8,614 nucleotides of DNA, taken from Pirellulales bacterium. GTDB lineage: Bacteria > Planctomycetota > Planctomycetia > Pirellulales > Thermoguttaceae. The notes beneath the pieces were generated by a model. It was not told the origin of the DNA and did not search any database. It worked only from the letters and a program-made list of their open reading frames with translations. The stretch lies in contig DAOWNK010000129.1 in NCBI GenBank assembly GCA_030642635.1, forward strand, positions 1-8,614, written 5' to 3'. This document shows, piece by piece, positions 1 to 5,888 of this stretch. How positions within the stretch are numbered: the first letter of the stretch is position 1; each line of letters opens with the position of its first letter. A program made the translations under genes and the position numbers.

Positions 1-925
1 CTATCCGATGTGTCAACGCCGTGGCCAGCAGCACAAGTAGTCCGAACGATCCCACCAGATAGCAGGCTACGAATCGGTAAATCACCCATTCTTCCAATCG
101 CCGATGTTGCAAATAGAATTCTATGGGATACGCGGCAAGCAGGACAATGAACAGAACACAAAGCAGGAAAGACAAAAGCAGGAATTTCTCGGGTCGATAG
201 CACAACACGCCTGCGAAAATCGACTGCACAAACCGAATGCCGTCTCGGAATACATTTAGTTTGCTTCTTCCAATGCGCTCCTGGTATCGCATCGGTATTT
301 CGATCACGCGAAGATCATTCATAAGAGCACGCGCGCTCATTGACGGCGTGAAATGCAGGCCGTCTGGCAAGGGGAAAAGGTGCTTGAGGGATTCGCGCCG
401 CACCACGCGCATTCCGCTGGCGATGTCGGTTACTTGTCGGCCGCACAAAAGACCGAGCAGGAAGGCGTAGATTCGATTACCAAGGCATCGAATCCACGGC
501 ATTTTCGATTCCGGGCCCAATCGCGATCCCAGCACAATGTCCGCATGGTTTTCAACAACAACGCGGCACATTTCCGCGAAGTAGTTTGGGTCGCAGGTGC
601 CGTCGGCGTCTAAAAAACCGAGCAAAGTGCCGTCGCCTCGCCGCCAGCCTTCCTTAATCGCAGCACCGTATCCGCGATTTTCTTCGAAGACGACGGTTTC
701 CACTTCTTCGAAACCTTGAGCAATTTCGGCAGTGCGATCCGTAGAGCCGTCGCTTACTACGATGATTTCGACATTGCACAGTTTTGCCTCTTCTTGGATT
801 CGCTCCCGCGCGTCCAGGCATCGTGAGATTGTCCCGGCGATCGCATCTTCCTCGTTCAGCGCCGGGATTACAATGGTGAGGCTATCGAAACTATAGTTGT
901 TGCCGTTTACAATGACTAATTTCAT
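1..925 (-). CDS. Family 2 (dolichol-phosphate-mannose-synthase-like) glycosyltransferase, 3' end missing
   Basis: Inverting GT-A glycosyltransferase that probably moves a sugar from a nucleotide donor to a polyprenyl phosphate or glycan at the inner membrane. The visible 308 residues start MKLVIVNGNN. The N-terminal fold shows TIVIPALNEED (17-27), VVSDGSTDRT (56-65), NRGYGAAIKEGW (83-94) and the metal-binding DAD triad (106-108). The DPM1-type motif YQERIGRSKL (214-223) follows. Two hydrophobic segments, about 248-268 and 286-304, are probably membrane helices. The frame is open to base 1, so the C terminus lies outside the window. ATG 925 is preferred because TAGGA lies 9 bases upstream. An in-frame ATG at 943 would add six residues and overlap the stop of the upstream gene. 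The short spacing to that gene suggests co-transcription. Family assignment is firm; donor and acceptor are unknown. Confidence 0.9.
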   Translation of the reverse strand, partial: MKLVIVNGNNYSFDSLTIVIPALNEEDAIAGTISRCLDARERIQEEAKLCNVEIIVVSDGSTDRTAEIAQGFEEVETVVFEENRGYGAAIKEGWRRGDGTLLGFLDADGTCDPNYFAEMCRVVVENHADIVLGSRLGPESKMPWIRCLGNRIYAFLLGLLCGRQVTDIASGMRVVRRESLKHLFPLPDGLHFTPSMSARALMNDLRVIEIPMRYQERIGRSKLNVFRDGIRFVQSIFAGVLCYRPEKFLLLSFLLCVLFIVLLAAYPIEFYLQHRRLEEWVIYRFVACYLVGSFGLLVLLATALTHRI

Positions 926-936
926 AATGGGTAATC

Positions 937-2331
937 CTAACATGGGACAGAAGTTTCGCACATATTTATTGAACGCCATCCAATCCGGATCAATCTCGCT
1001 TCGTGGAACAGCCACAGCAAGAGAACCGAGGGCACAAATACTCCGGCGGGAAGGATGTATCGGGAAATCGCACTAACCACCAAGATGACCAGGAAGGTTT
1101 TGGCGAGAAAAAACAGCACCGCCAGCCAGAACATCGCAAAAAACAGGCTGCGGTCTTCCGGGTGCTCTTCTCGGTCCGCTTCCAGCGACCGTCGGCGAAA
1201 CATGCACACTCTTGCAGCAAACAGGAGAGCCGCCAACGCGCCGAATAACTTAACGGCCCAACCACAATACACCAACCTTAATACGGCGCGGGGAAGACTA
1301 TAAATGAGAAAGAGAAAGTACTTGCCTTTGTTCAGTCTAATAACGGTCTTGGAAAAGTCGGACAGCCGGCGGTTTACAATCACGCGATCGTCGCCATATA
1401 AACGACATGCAGCACGGCATGCCACTCGGTGGACGTTGTTGTTGTAAAGAAGTTCCCACTGTCGCAGCTTGATTACTCCACCGCCTCGAAAAACGCTTTG
1501 AATGCCCCTGCTTTCTCGCTGCTGAAGAATCGCAGTGGCCAGCGGTTTCCATTGTTGTGGTAATTTCGTTTCGATCATCTCGCGATCAAGCAATTCCACG
1601 GCGATTCCCACCACCGCGATGCCTCCGAAAGAGACCAGGCCGAAGTGACCAACCACCAAAAGCCTCAGTAGACACCAGCCCAGATAAGGTAGAATCGACA
1701 CGCCACACAGCGCCAGGGAGAATCTTTCCCACGGAATCGGATTACCAGCCCGGTCGGCCCGAAAAAACAAAAACAATATCCCCAGGCAGGGCGCCAGGGC
1801 AACGAGAAAAAGGTAGGCTGGGCGGATGTGATACGTACATGCCAGGCTAACCGTCAATCCAATCCAGGGAAGAATTCGTTTGGGGGACACCGAAACCCAA
1901 AACAGAAAACTCGTGGTGACAATCGCCATAACCATAGCCGGAAAATCCGTACCGACGTAGCGGAAGGCACAGTTCTGAAACGCCGCATACAGAACCCCGG
2001 TGCTTACTGCAAAGGCCCGCCAGGGGGAGGCGCCCCAGCGGCGCACTGTAGAATCCAGAAAAAAAACGGCAAAGAACAATCCCAACACTTGAATCCAGGG
2101 AATAACGCGATAATCCGGCGACCATGGCGAAACAACTTTCAGCAACAATGGATAGCCGATCGTGCGTATACAACCGAGCACCTCCGTGGGCGACATTTGG
2201 GATGCGGCAATGTAATTCCAACTGTCGTTCGACAGCTTCACTTCCATCAGACCGCAGGCCGTGCATATGATCAGCACCACCGACATTTGCACCGCCAGCC
2301 AGAAACGAGGATTTCGTGCGAGAGTGTGCAT
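937..2331 (-). CDS. Multi-pass membrane protein, probable GT-C-fold glycosyltransferase
   Basis: Hydrophobic protein of about 464 residues with roughly ten membrane helices by eye. Near the N terminus a DSWNY motif is followed by RTIGYPLL. This acidic motif in the first outer loop followed by R-x-x-G-Y-P is typical of GT-C enzymes (GT39/PMT/ArnT-like) that use polyprenyl-phosphate sugars. Near the C terminus, ISRYILPAGVF resembles the RY-x-x-P loop of the same families. A soluble stretch in the middle (around EMIETKLPQQWKPLA onward) may be a periplasmic loop. It lies directly upstream of, and nearly abuts, the GT2 gene. GT2 enzymes often make the lipid-linked sugar that GT-C enzymes use, so the pairing makes sense. 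The start is uncertain: ATG 2331 is chosen, GTG 2352 would add seven residues, and neither has a good Shine-Dalgarno. Exact function is not known. Confidence 0.75.
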   Translation of the reverse strand: MHTLARNPRFWLAVQMSVVLIICTACGLMEVKLSNDSWNYIAASQMSPTEVLGCIRTIGYPLLLKVVSPWSPDYRVIPWIQVLGLFFAVFFLDSTVRRWGASPWRAFAVSTGVLYAAFQNCAFRYVGTDFPAMVMAIVTTSFLFWVSVSPKRILPWIGLTVSLACTYHIRPAYLFLVALAPCLGILFLFFRADRAGNPIPWERFSLALCGVSILPYLGWCLLRLLVVGHFGLVSFGGIAVVGIAVELLDREMIETKLPQQWKPLATAILQQRESRGIQSVFRGGGVIKLRQWELLYNNNVHRVACRAACRLYGDDRVIVNRRLSDFSKTVIRLNKGKYFLFLIYSLPRAVLRLVYCGWAVKLFGALAALLFAARVCMFRRRSLEADREEHPEDRSLFFAMFWLAVLFFLAKTFLVILVVSAISRYILPAGVFVPSVLLLWLFHEARLIRIGWRSINMCETSVPC

Positions 2332-2457
2332 TGTTGAACGTGATCGCTGCACTATGCCGCCGGTTCAGCTTTTTTGATATTATTCAGACATCCTATTTAC
2401 TGTATTTTAAGGGCTGGGACAACATCAATTTCCGCAACACTTCAACCAACGGCCTAA

Positions 2458-2485
2458 AAGCCCAGGGGTTGCAACCCCTGGGCTT
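2458..2485. repeat. Perfect 28-base palindrome, possible REP-like element or terminator of the DAHP synthase gene
   Basis: Each half is AAGCCCAGGGGTTG and its exact complement, with no unpaired loop bases in the DNA palindrome. On the minus strand it lies 46 bases past the DAHP synthase stop and is followed by a short T run (GGGCTTTTAGG), so it could end that transcript. It also resembles the mobile-looking hairpin elements common between genes in planctomycetes. The rest of the 2332-2530 gap holds no gene I can support. A poor promoter-like pair for the downstream gene (TTGTCC, 17 bases, TAAATA, minus strand) is too weak to list separately. Confidence 0.7.
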
Positions 2486-2530
2486 GAAACGATGTTCCCT
2501 GGTAACAAGAATATATCAATCTGAGACCTA

Positions 2531-3547
2531 TTAAGCGATTTTCTTACCCACCGCGTCGGCCACCTTGCGGCATAGCTGCATCAACTCCTCGAACTGTTTG
2601 AAGTTGAGCGATTGATATCCGTCGCTCAGCGCGGTCTCCGGATCGGGGTGGACCTCGATCATCAGTCCGTCGGCGCCTGCCGCGACCGCGGCGGCGGCCA
2701 TCCGGGTGACCAGATTCGTATGGCCGGTGCCGTGACTCGGATCGACCACCACCGGCAGGTGAGTCCGTTCGTGTAGGTACGGCACTGAAGAGAGCGTAAG
2801 CGAGAACCGCACGTGCGACTCGAACGTGCGGATGTCGCGCTCGCAGAGCATGACGTTCGGGTTGCCGGCGTTCAACACGTACTCGGCGGCCAGCAGCAGC
2901 TCGTCCATCGTGGCGCTGGGGCCGCGTTTCAGCAGCACGGCCTTTCCCTCCTTGCCGACTTCCTCCAGCAGGCGATAGTTTTGCATGTTTCGGGCACCGA
3001 CTTGCAGCACGTCGGCGTAGCGACCGACCAGTGCAACGTCGGTGGCAGCCATCACCTCGGTGACCACGGCCAAGCCGGTCTCCTCTCGTGCGTCGGCGAG
3101 TATTTTCAGCCCTTCCTCCTTCAGCCCTTGGAAGCTGTACGGGCTGGTGCGTGGTTTGAACGCCCCGCCGCGCAACGCGGTTGCCCCGGCTGCCTTGACC
3201 GCCCGGGCTGTGGATATCGTCTGTTCCTGGTTTTCGACGGAGCACGGCCCGGCGATCATCCCAAGGTTGCAGTTTCCCACGGTCAGGCTGCCGGCGCGGA
3301 CGACGGTCGGCTCCGGCTTGACCTCGCGGCTGGCGACCTTGTACGGGGCCAGGATCGGGACGACTTCGGCCACGCCCGGGCCGCTCTCGAGCGACTGGCG
3401 ATGCTCGTCTCGTTTCTCGCCGATGGCCGCGATAACGGTCCGCTCGGTGCCGTAGATCGGGTGCGATTTCAGGCCCAGTGCCTCGACTCGCTCGATCATG
3501 TGTTGGATTTGTTGCGGCGTGGCGCCTTTTTTCATAACGACGATCAT
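2531..3547 (-). CDS. aroF: 3-deoxy-7-phosphoheptulonate (DAHP) synthase, type I-beta with N-terminal regulatory domain
   Basis: Cytoplasmic enzyme that condenses phosphoenolpyruvate with erythrose 4-phosphate to DAHP, the first step of the shikimate pathway to Phe, Tyr and Trp. The 338 residues match the length of the Thermotoga maritima enzyme. The metal ligands fall at the same numbers as I recall for that protein: C102 (GPCSVENQEQ), H272 (DPSHGTGH), E298 (MIEVHPDPE) and D309 (LSDGYQSL). Substrate motifs are LRGGAFKPRTSPYSFQG (125-141), LLKRGPSATMDE (205-216) and CERDIRTFES (235-244). Residues 1 to about 70 (MIVVMKKGAT onward) form the ferredoxin-like domain that binds Tyr/Phe in the Thermotoga homologue. 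ATG 3547 is chosen because AGGAG lies 9 bases upstream. The frame stays open to 3616, but that extension reads through a repeat. An attenuator-like leader lies upstream. The symbol follows common usage; aroA or aroG is also used for this type. Confidence 0.97.
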   Translation of the reverse strand: MIVVMKKGATPQQIQHMIERVEALGLKSHPIYGTERTVIAAIGEKRDEHRQSLESGPGVAEVVPILAPYKVASREVKPEPTVVRAGSLTVGNCNLGMIAGPCSVENQEQTISTARAVKAAGATALRGGAFKPRTSPYSFQGLKEEGLKILADAREETGLAVVTEVMAATDVALVGRYADVLQVGARNMQNYRLLEEVGKEGKAVLLKRGPSATMDELLLAAEYVLNAGNPNVMLCERDIRTFESHVRFSLTLSSVPYLHERTHLPVVVDPSHGTGHTNLVTRMAAAAVAAGADGLMIEVHPDPETALSDGYQSLNFKQFEELMQLCRKVADAVGKKIA

Positions 3548-3590
3548 TTTAGGTAGCTCCTTTTGTTGGGGGATTTGTAGTTCAGGATGA

Positions 3591-3669
3591 AACCACAGAT
3601 AAACACGGATGAACACGGATAGTCAGATTTCGAGAGTTCTGTGTTTATCTGTGTTCATCTGTGGTTCCT
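3591..3669. repeat. Inverted array of 10-base ACACGGATGA-type units
   Basis: The left arm (3592-3620) is three tandem 10-base units such as AACACGGATG. The right arm (about 3639-3669) holds the same units on the other strand. Over 29 bases the arms match at 24 positions, and four of the five differences are A/G changes, with an 18-20 base spacer. It sits in the untranslated leader between the terminator hairpin and the ribosome binding site of the DAHP synthase gene. The same CACAGATGAACAC words recur between genes in many bacterial phyla. Its function here is unknown. Confidence 0.85.
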
Positions 3670-3699
3670 TTTTGCATAAGGTTTTAGAGTTAGTAGTAC

Positions 3700-3738
3700 A
3701 AAAAAAGCCCCGATAACCGTTTGGGTCTCGGGGCTTTT
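3700..3738 (-). terminator. Intrinsic terminator in the DAHP synthase leader (attenuator terminator stem)
   Basis: On the minus strand, 3738-3728 (AAAAGCCCCGA) pairs perfectly with 3713-3703 (TCGGGGCTTTT) to give 11 base pairs. A further ACC/GGT pairing is possible inside the 14-base loop. The stem runs into seven T's at 3706-3700. No minus-strand gene ends just upstream except the 24-codon leader peptide, so the hairpin would stop transcription before DAHP synthase. The plus strand also ends in T4GGCT4, but no plus-strand gene ends here. Confidence 0.88.
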
Positions 3739-3763
3739 GGCTTTTGTGGGTTGTGTCGTGCTT

Positions 3764-3838
3764 TTACAAACCACCTCCGGCCCCGCGACCTCGGGGGCTA
3801 AAGTAAAACCGGAAGTAGTAGATGTAGAGCAGGCTCAT
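3764..3838 (-). CDS. Aromatic-rich leader peptide of the DAHP synthase attenuator (24 aa)
   Basis: Short ORF whose translation, rather than its product, is expected to matter. It begins MSLLYIYYFRFYF: residues 5-13 contain four Tyr and three Phe. The remaining residues, SPRGRGAGGGL, are encoded by the GC-rich bases that form the pause and antiterminator stems. Known leader peptides are built alike, for example those of pheA and pheST in enteric bacteria, with runs of the regulating amino acid. Stop TAA is 26 bases before the terminator stem begins, and the DAHP synthase ATG lies about 217 bases past the stop. ATG 3838 has no clear Shine-Dalgarno (upstream bases are GATAAAGTTAAT), which is the weakest point. 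The frame is open further upstream to 3964, but those codons precede the predicted transcription start. The reverse strand here shows no gene. Confidence 0.75.
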   Translation of the reverse strand: MSLLYIYYFRFYFSPRGRGAGGGL

Positions 3839-3881
3839 ATTAACTTTATCGTCACCCAGCGCGGGCGAACTCCCTTTACTT

Positions 3882-3910
3882 ATTATTACACATCGGCCGG
3901 GGAAAATCAA
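3882..3910 (-). promoter_or_regulatory. Candidate sigma-70-type promoter for the leader and DAHP synthase gene
   Basis: On the minus strand, TTGATT (3910-3905) is followed after 17 bases by AATAAT (3887-3882), matching the consensus at 4/6 and 5/6, with a TG three bases before the -10. The predicted start near 3875 gives a leader of about 175 bases to the terminator, similar in size to known attenuated leaders. Confidence 0.5.
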
Positions 3911-3970
3911 GGGGCAAAACCGGAAAAATTCCACCATTCCAAATTCTATATGACCCAACGCCACGATTCA

Positions 3971-3999
3971 TTGACCACCATTTGCCCGTCTGATATATT
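3971..3999 (+). promoter_or_regulatory. Sigma-70-type promoter for the isocitrate dehydrogenase-type gene
   Basis: TTGACC (3971-3976), a 17-base spacer and TATATT (3994-3999) match the consensus at 5/6 each. Start of transcription near 4006 gives a leader of about 40 bases and supports ATG 4047 as the start codon over the in-frame TTG at 4002. It is back to back with the candidate leader promoter, with about 60 bases between the two -35 boxes. Confidence 0.65.
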
Positions 4000-4046
4000 G
4001 ATTGGCTTTCAGTATGTTGAAATCAACGAAACAAACAGGATGCAGC

Positions 4047-5171
4047 ATGGCTTATGAAGTAACGCTTATTACCGGCGACGGCGTGGGGCCGGAGTTGGCC
4101 GAGGCGGCTCGACGTTGCGTGGATGCGACCGGGGTTAAGATCGACTGGGACGTGCAGGAGGCCGGCGTCGACGTGATGGAGCGAACCGGCACGCCGTTGC
4201 CGGACGCAGTGATGGAAAGCATACGCCGGACGCATTGTGCACTGAAGGCGCCCATCACCACGCCGGTCGGCAAGGGTTTTCGCAGCATAAACGTCCACCT
4301 GCGGCAAGAACTGGGCCTATTCGCCTGCATCCGGCCGTGCAAGTATTATCCCGGCGTCCGAACGTTCTTCAGCGACCACAACGTCGATCTGGTCATCGTC
4401 CGCGAGAACACCGAAGACCTATATGCGGGAGTCGAGTTCGAGGCGGGCAAACCCGAAACCGGCGAGTTGGTCGATTATATCAACAAAGTCTCGACCGACC
4501 AAAAAATCCGCTCCGGCCGCGACGAAACCGGCATCTCGATAAAACCGATCAGCATCTCCGGCACCGAGCGGATCGTCCGATGTGCCTTCGAGTACGCCAG
4601 GGACAACGGCCGAGGAAAGGTCACCACCGTGCACAAGGCGAACATCATGAAGTACAGCGACGGGCTGTATCTGAAACATTCGCGCAAGGTGGCCGAGGAG
4701 TTCGCCGAAAGCAACCCGGACATCGAGTTCGAGGACCGCATCGTCGACAACATGTGCATGCAGCTTGTGCAGAAGCCGGAGCTGTACGACGTGCTGGTGC
4801 TGCCGAACCTCTACGGTGATATTCTAAGCGACCTTGCGGCCGGGCTGGTCGGCGGGCTGGGCGTTGCGCCTGGGATGAACGTTGGGACTGACATTGCCGT
4901 GTTCGAGGCCACGCACGGCAGCGCGCCGAAGTACAAGGGCCTGAACAAGGTCAACCCGACTGCGCTGATACTCTCCGGCATGTTGATGCTGCGGTATCTC
5001 AAAGAGACCGAGGCGGCCGATCGGCTGGAGTCGGCCGTGGCGGAGGTGATCCGCGAGGGCCGCGACGTTACTTACGACATGAAACCCAACCGCGACGACC
5101 CGACCGCGGTGGGCACACGCGAGATGGCCACGGCGATATGTGAGAAGCTAACAGTGAGACAAACGGAGTAA
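4047..5171 (+). CDS. Isocitrate/isopropylmalate dehydrogenase family protein, probably isocitrate dehydrogenase
   Basis: Predicted cytoplasmic beta-decarboxylating dehydrogenase, 374 residues, converting isocitrate to 2-oxoglutarate. The substrate loop RSINVHLRQELGLFACIRPCK (79-99) carries the S80, N82, R86 and R96 pattern of isocitrate dehydrogenases, unlike isopropylmalate dehydrogenases. Other active-site residues are R119 (VIVRENTEDLYAG), Y126, K197 (VHKANIMKYSDG), D234 (VDNMCMQL), D258 and D262 (NLYGDILSDLAA). The cofactor loop is HGSAPKYKGLNKVNP (290-304). K295 and Y296 match the Lys-Tyr pair that binds the NADP phosphate in the E. coli enzyme. The helix after VTYDM lacks the second Arg of that enzyme, and overall the protein resembles the shorter NAD-type group. 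ATG 4047 has AGGA six bases upstream. Homoisocitrate or another 3-hydroxyacid is a less likely substrate. The gene is convergent with the next one, with a 10-base gap and no visible terminator. Confidence 0.9.
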   Translation: MAYEVTLITGDGVGPELAEAARRCVDATGVKIDWDVQEAGVDVMERTGTPLPDAVMESIRRTHCALKAPITTPVGKGFRSINVHLRQELGLFACIRPCKYYPGVRTFFSDHNVDLVIVRENTEDLYAGVEFEAGKPETGELVDYINKVSTDQKIRSGRDETGISIKPISISGTERIVRCAFEYARDNGRGKVTTVHKANIMKYSDGLYLKHSRKVAEEFAESNPDIEFEDRIVDNMCMQLVQKPELYDVLVLPNLYGDILSDLAAGLVGGLGVAPGMNVGTDIAVFEATHGSAPKYKGLNKVNPTALILSGMLMLRYLKETEAADRLESAVAEVIREGRDVTYDMKPNRDDPTAVGTREMATAICEKLTVRQTE

Positions 5172-5181
5172 GCGAGCCGAC

Positions 5182-5700
5182 TCAAGGGCTGGACGGTTTC
5201 TTGGAGTTGTGGATCGCAACCGGTATTGCCACGGCGGCTCCGATAATGCCAGCAATTATCCAAGGATTGGCCATCCAGTTCCTGAAGGTCGTCATAGCGA
5301 GTTGTCCACGGATCGTGTCTGTGACGAGAATTGCACAAGGTTGTGCGGCGGGCGGTGCGGTTTGGGCTGTCCACGCCCTATAGATGCGTTGGCCCTTTGC
5401 CGTGGATAGCTGATACACGCCGTTGCACAGGCCGGCGAAGGCAAAGCATCCGTTGCTGTCGGTCTTGCCGACCACAAACACTTGCTCGCCGCTTCTAATC
5501 GCGACTTCCATATCGGCCACAGCGGCGTTCTCGTCGGTCACGATGCGTCCGTGCAGTGTGCCGCCTTCGTGCAGCCTGACGTCGGTGATCGTTGGCGAGG
5601 GGCTGTCCTGTGTCGTGGCAGCCAGGACAAACTGGGGAAAACAGAACCCAACTGCGGCCAAGGATACGGCCACACGCTGAATAAAGTTTGAGCGGTTCAT
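5182..5700 (-). CDS. Small exported protein with carboxypeptidase-regulatory-like domain and C-terminal membrane anchor
   Basis: 172 residues with three parts. Residues 1-28 look like a Sec signal peptide: MNRSNFIQR, a hydrophobic core, then VLA before ATTQ as a likely signal peptidase I site. Residues about 39-105 resemble the Ig-like fold of carboxypeptidase regulatory-like or CNA-B domains: GTLHGRIVTDENAAVADMEV, VVGKTDSNGCFAFAGL, NGVYQLST. Residues about 145-164 (NPWIIAGIIGAAVAIPVAIH) form one membrane helix, followed by NSKKPSSP. I associate this layout and tail with Planctomycetes proteins of unknown function. Four Cys remain after the signal (85, 92, 122 and, in the signal, 20), and 85/92 could form a disulphide. 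The ATG 5700 start gives the signal peptide directly. Partner and role are unknown. Confidence 0.8.
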   Translation of the reverse strand: MNRSNFIQRVAVSLAAVGFCFPQFVLAATTQDSPSPTITDVRLHEGGTLHGRIVTDENAAVADMEVAIRSGEQVFVVGKTDSNGCFAFAGLCNGVYQLSTAKGQRIYRAWTAQTAPPAAQPCAILVTDTIRGQLAMTTFRNWMANPWIIAGIIGAAVAIPVAIHNSKKPSSP

Positions 5701-5800
5701 GCTAATCGTCCGTTTTCGAGAAGAGTAAAAAGAATGGTTTGGAGTGGGTGGGAATCGTATGGATAAGGTGCATCGGCGTCAAGGTCAGTTGTTTACATAT

Positions 5801-5882
5801 AGGGATTAGGGATTGGGAATTGGGGATTAGAAAAAGCGTTACATCAAGTTCCAATCCCTAATCCCTAATCCCCAATCCCTTA
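5801..5882. repeat. Inverted array of GGGATT(A/G) heptamers with G-quadruplex potential
   Basis: The left arm (5801-5830) reads GGGATTAGGGATTGGGAATT followed by GGGGATTAG. The right arm (5851-5882) carries the same kind of heptamers on the other strand, about 20 bases away. Each arm has four runs of three or more G's separated by 3-4 base loops, on the plus strand for the left arm and the minus strand for the right arm. The right arm stops 6 bases short of the stop codon of the minus-strand transferase gene. The rest of 5701-5800 holds nothing I can support beyond the leader of the small exported protein gene. Confidence 0.85.
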
Positions 5883-5888
5883 GTTTAC

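Larger units (their letters stand above)
3700..3838 (-). promoter_or_regulatory. Predicted Tyr/Phe-responsive transcription attenuator of the DAHP synthase gene
   Basis: Three mutually exclusive minus-strand structures can be drawn. The pause hairpin has a lower stem, 3818-3809 with 3780-3771 (10 consecutive pairs, two of them G-U), and an upper CCCC/GGGG stem (3797-3794 with 3784-3781). The antiterminator is 3790-3780 with 3734-3724 (10 of 11 pairs, mismatch at 3786/3728). The terminator is 3738-3728 with 3713-3703. The left strand of the lower pause stem lies inside the Tyr/Phe codons. A ribosome stalled there would open the pause hairpin and favour the antiterminator. A ribosome reaching the stop at 3766-3764 would sit close to the antiterminator's 5' strand, so the terminator would form. 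The logic is that of the known trp and phe leaders. That it works here is inference. Confidence 0.8.

Noticed and set aside
1828..2337. Plus-strand 169-codon ORF opposite the GT-C-like gene
   Set aside because: Rich in Arg, His, Gln and Asn as expected for the complement of hydrophobic codons; no motif.
2813..3556. Plus-strand 247-codon ORF opposite DAHP synthase
   Set aside because: A shadow of a GC-rich gene with strong conservation on the other strand; composition (GDHPKVAVSH, LRRGAFFHN) shows no domain.
3548..3616. In-frame N-terminal extension of DAHP synthase by 23 residues
   Set aside because: It reads through the decamer repeat, lacks a ribosome binding site and breaks the length and residue-number match with the Thermotoga enzyme. 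The AGGAG before ATG 3547 decides the start.
3591..3669. Insertion-sequence terminal inverted repeats
   Set aside because: The arms are only about 20 bases apart with no coding content between them and no target duplication seen.
3700..3838. T-box or amino-acid riboswitch as the leader type
   Set aside because: No T-box consensus (such as a TGGNACC-like bulge) was seen by eye before the terminator, whereas the aromatic codon run fits ribosome-mediated attenuation.
3839..3964. Longer version of the leader ORF (66 codons)
   Set aside because: The extra codons lie mostly upstream of the predicted transcription start and look like random sequence. Only the last 24 codons have the attenuator arrangement.
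3737..4057. Plus-strand 106-codon ORF across the aroF/idh spacer
   Set aside because: It runs antisense to the leader peptide and across both promoters, has no family signature, and overlaps the start of the dehydrogenase gene.
5801..5882. CRISPR array
   Set aside because: The repeats are 7-base units in direct contact without spacers and in inverted orientation, and no cas genes are nearby.
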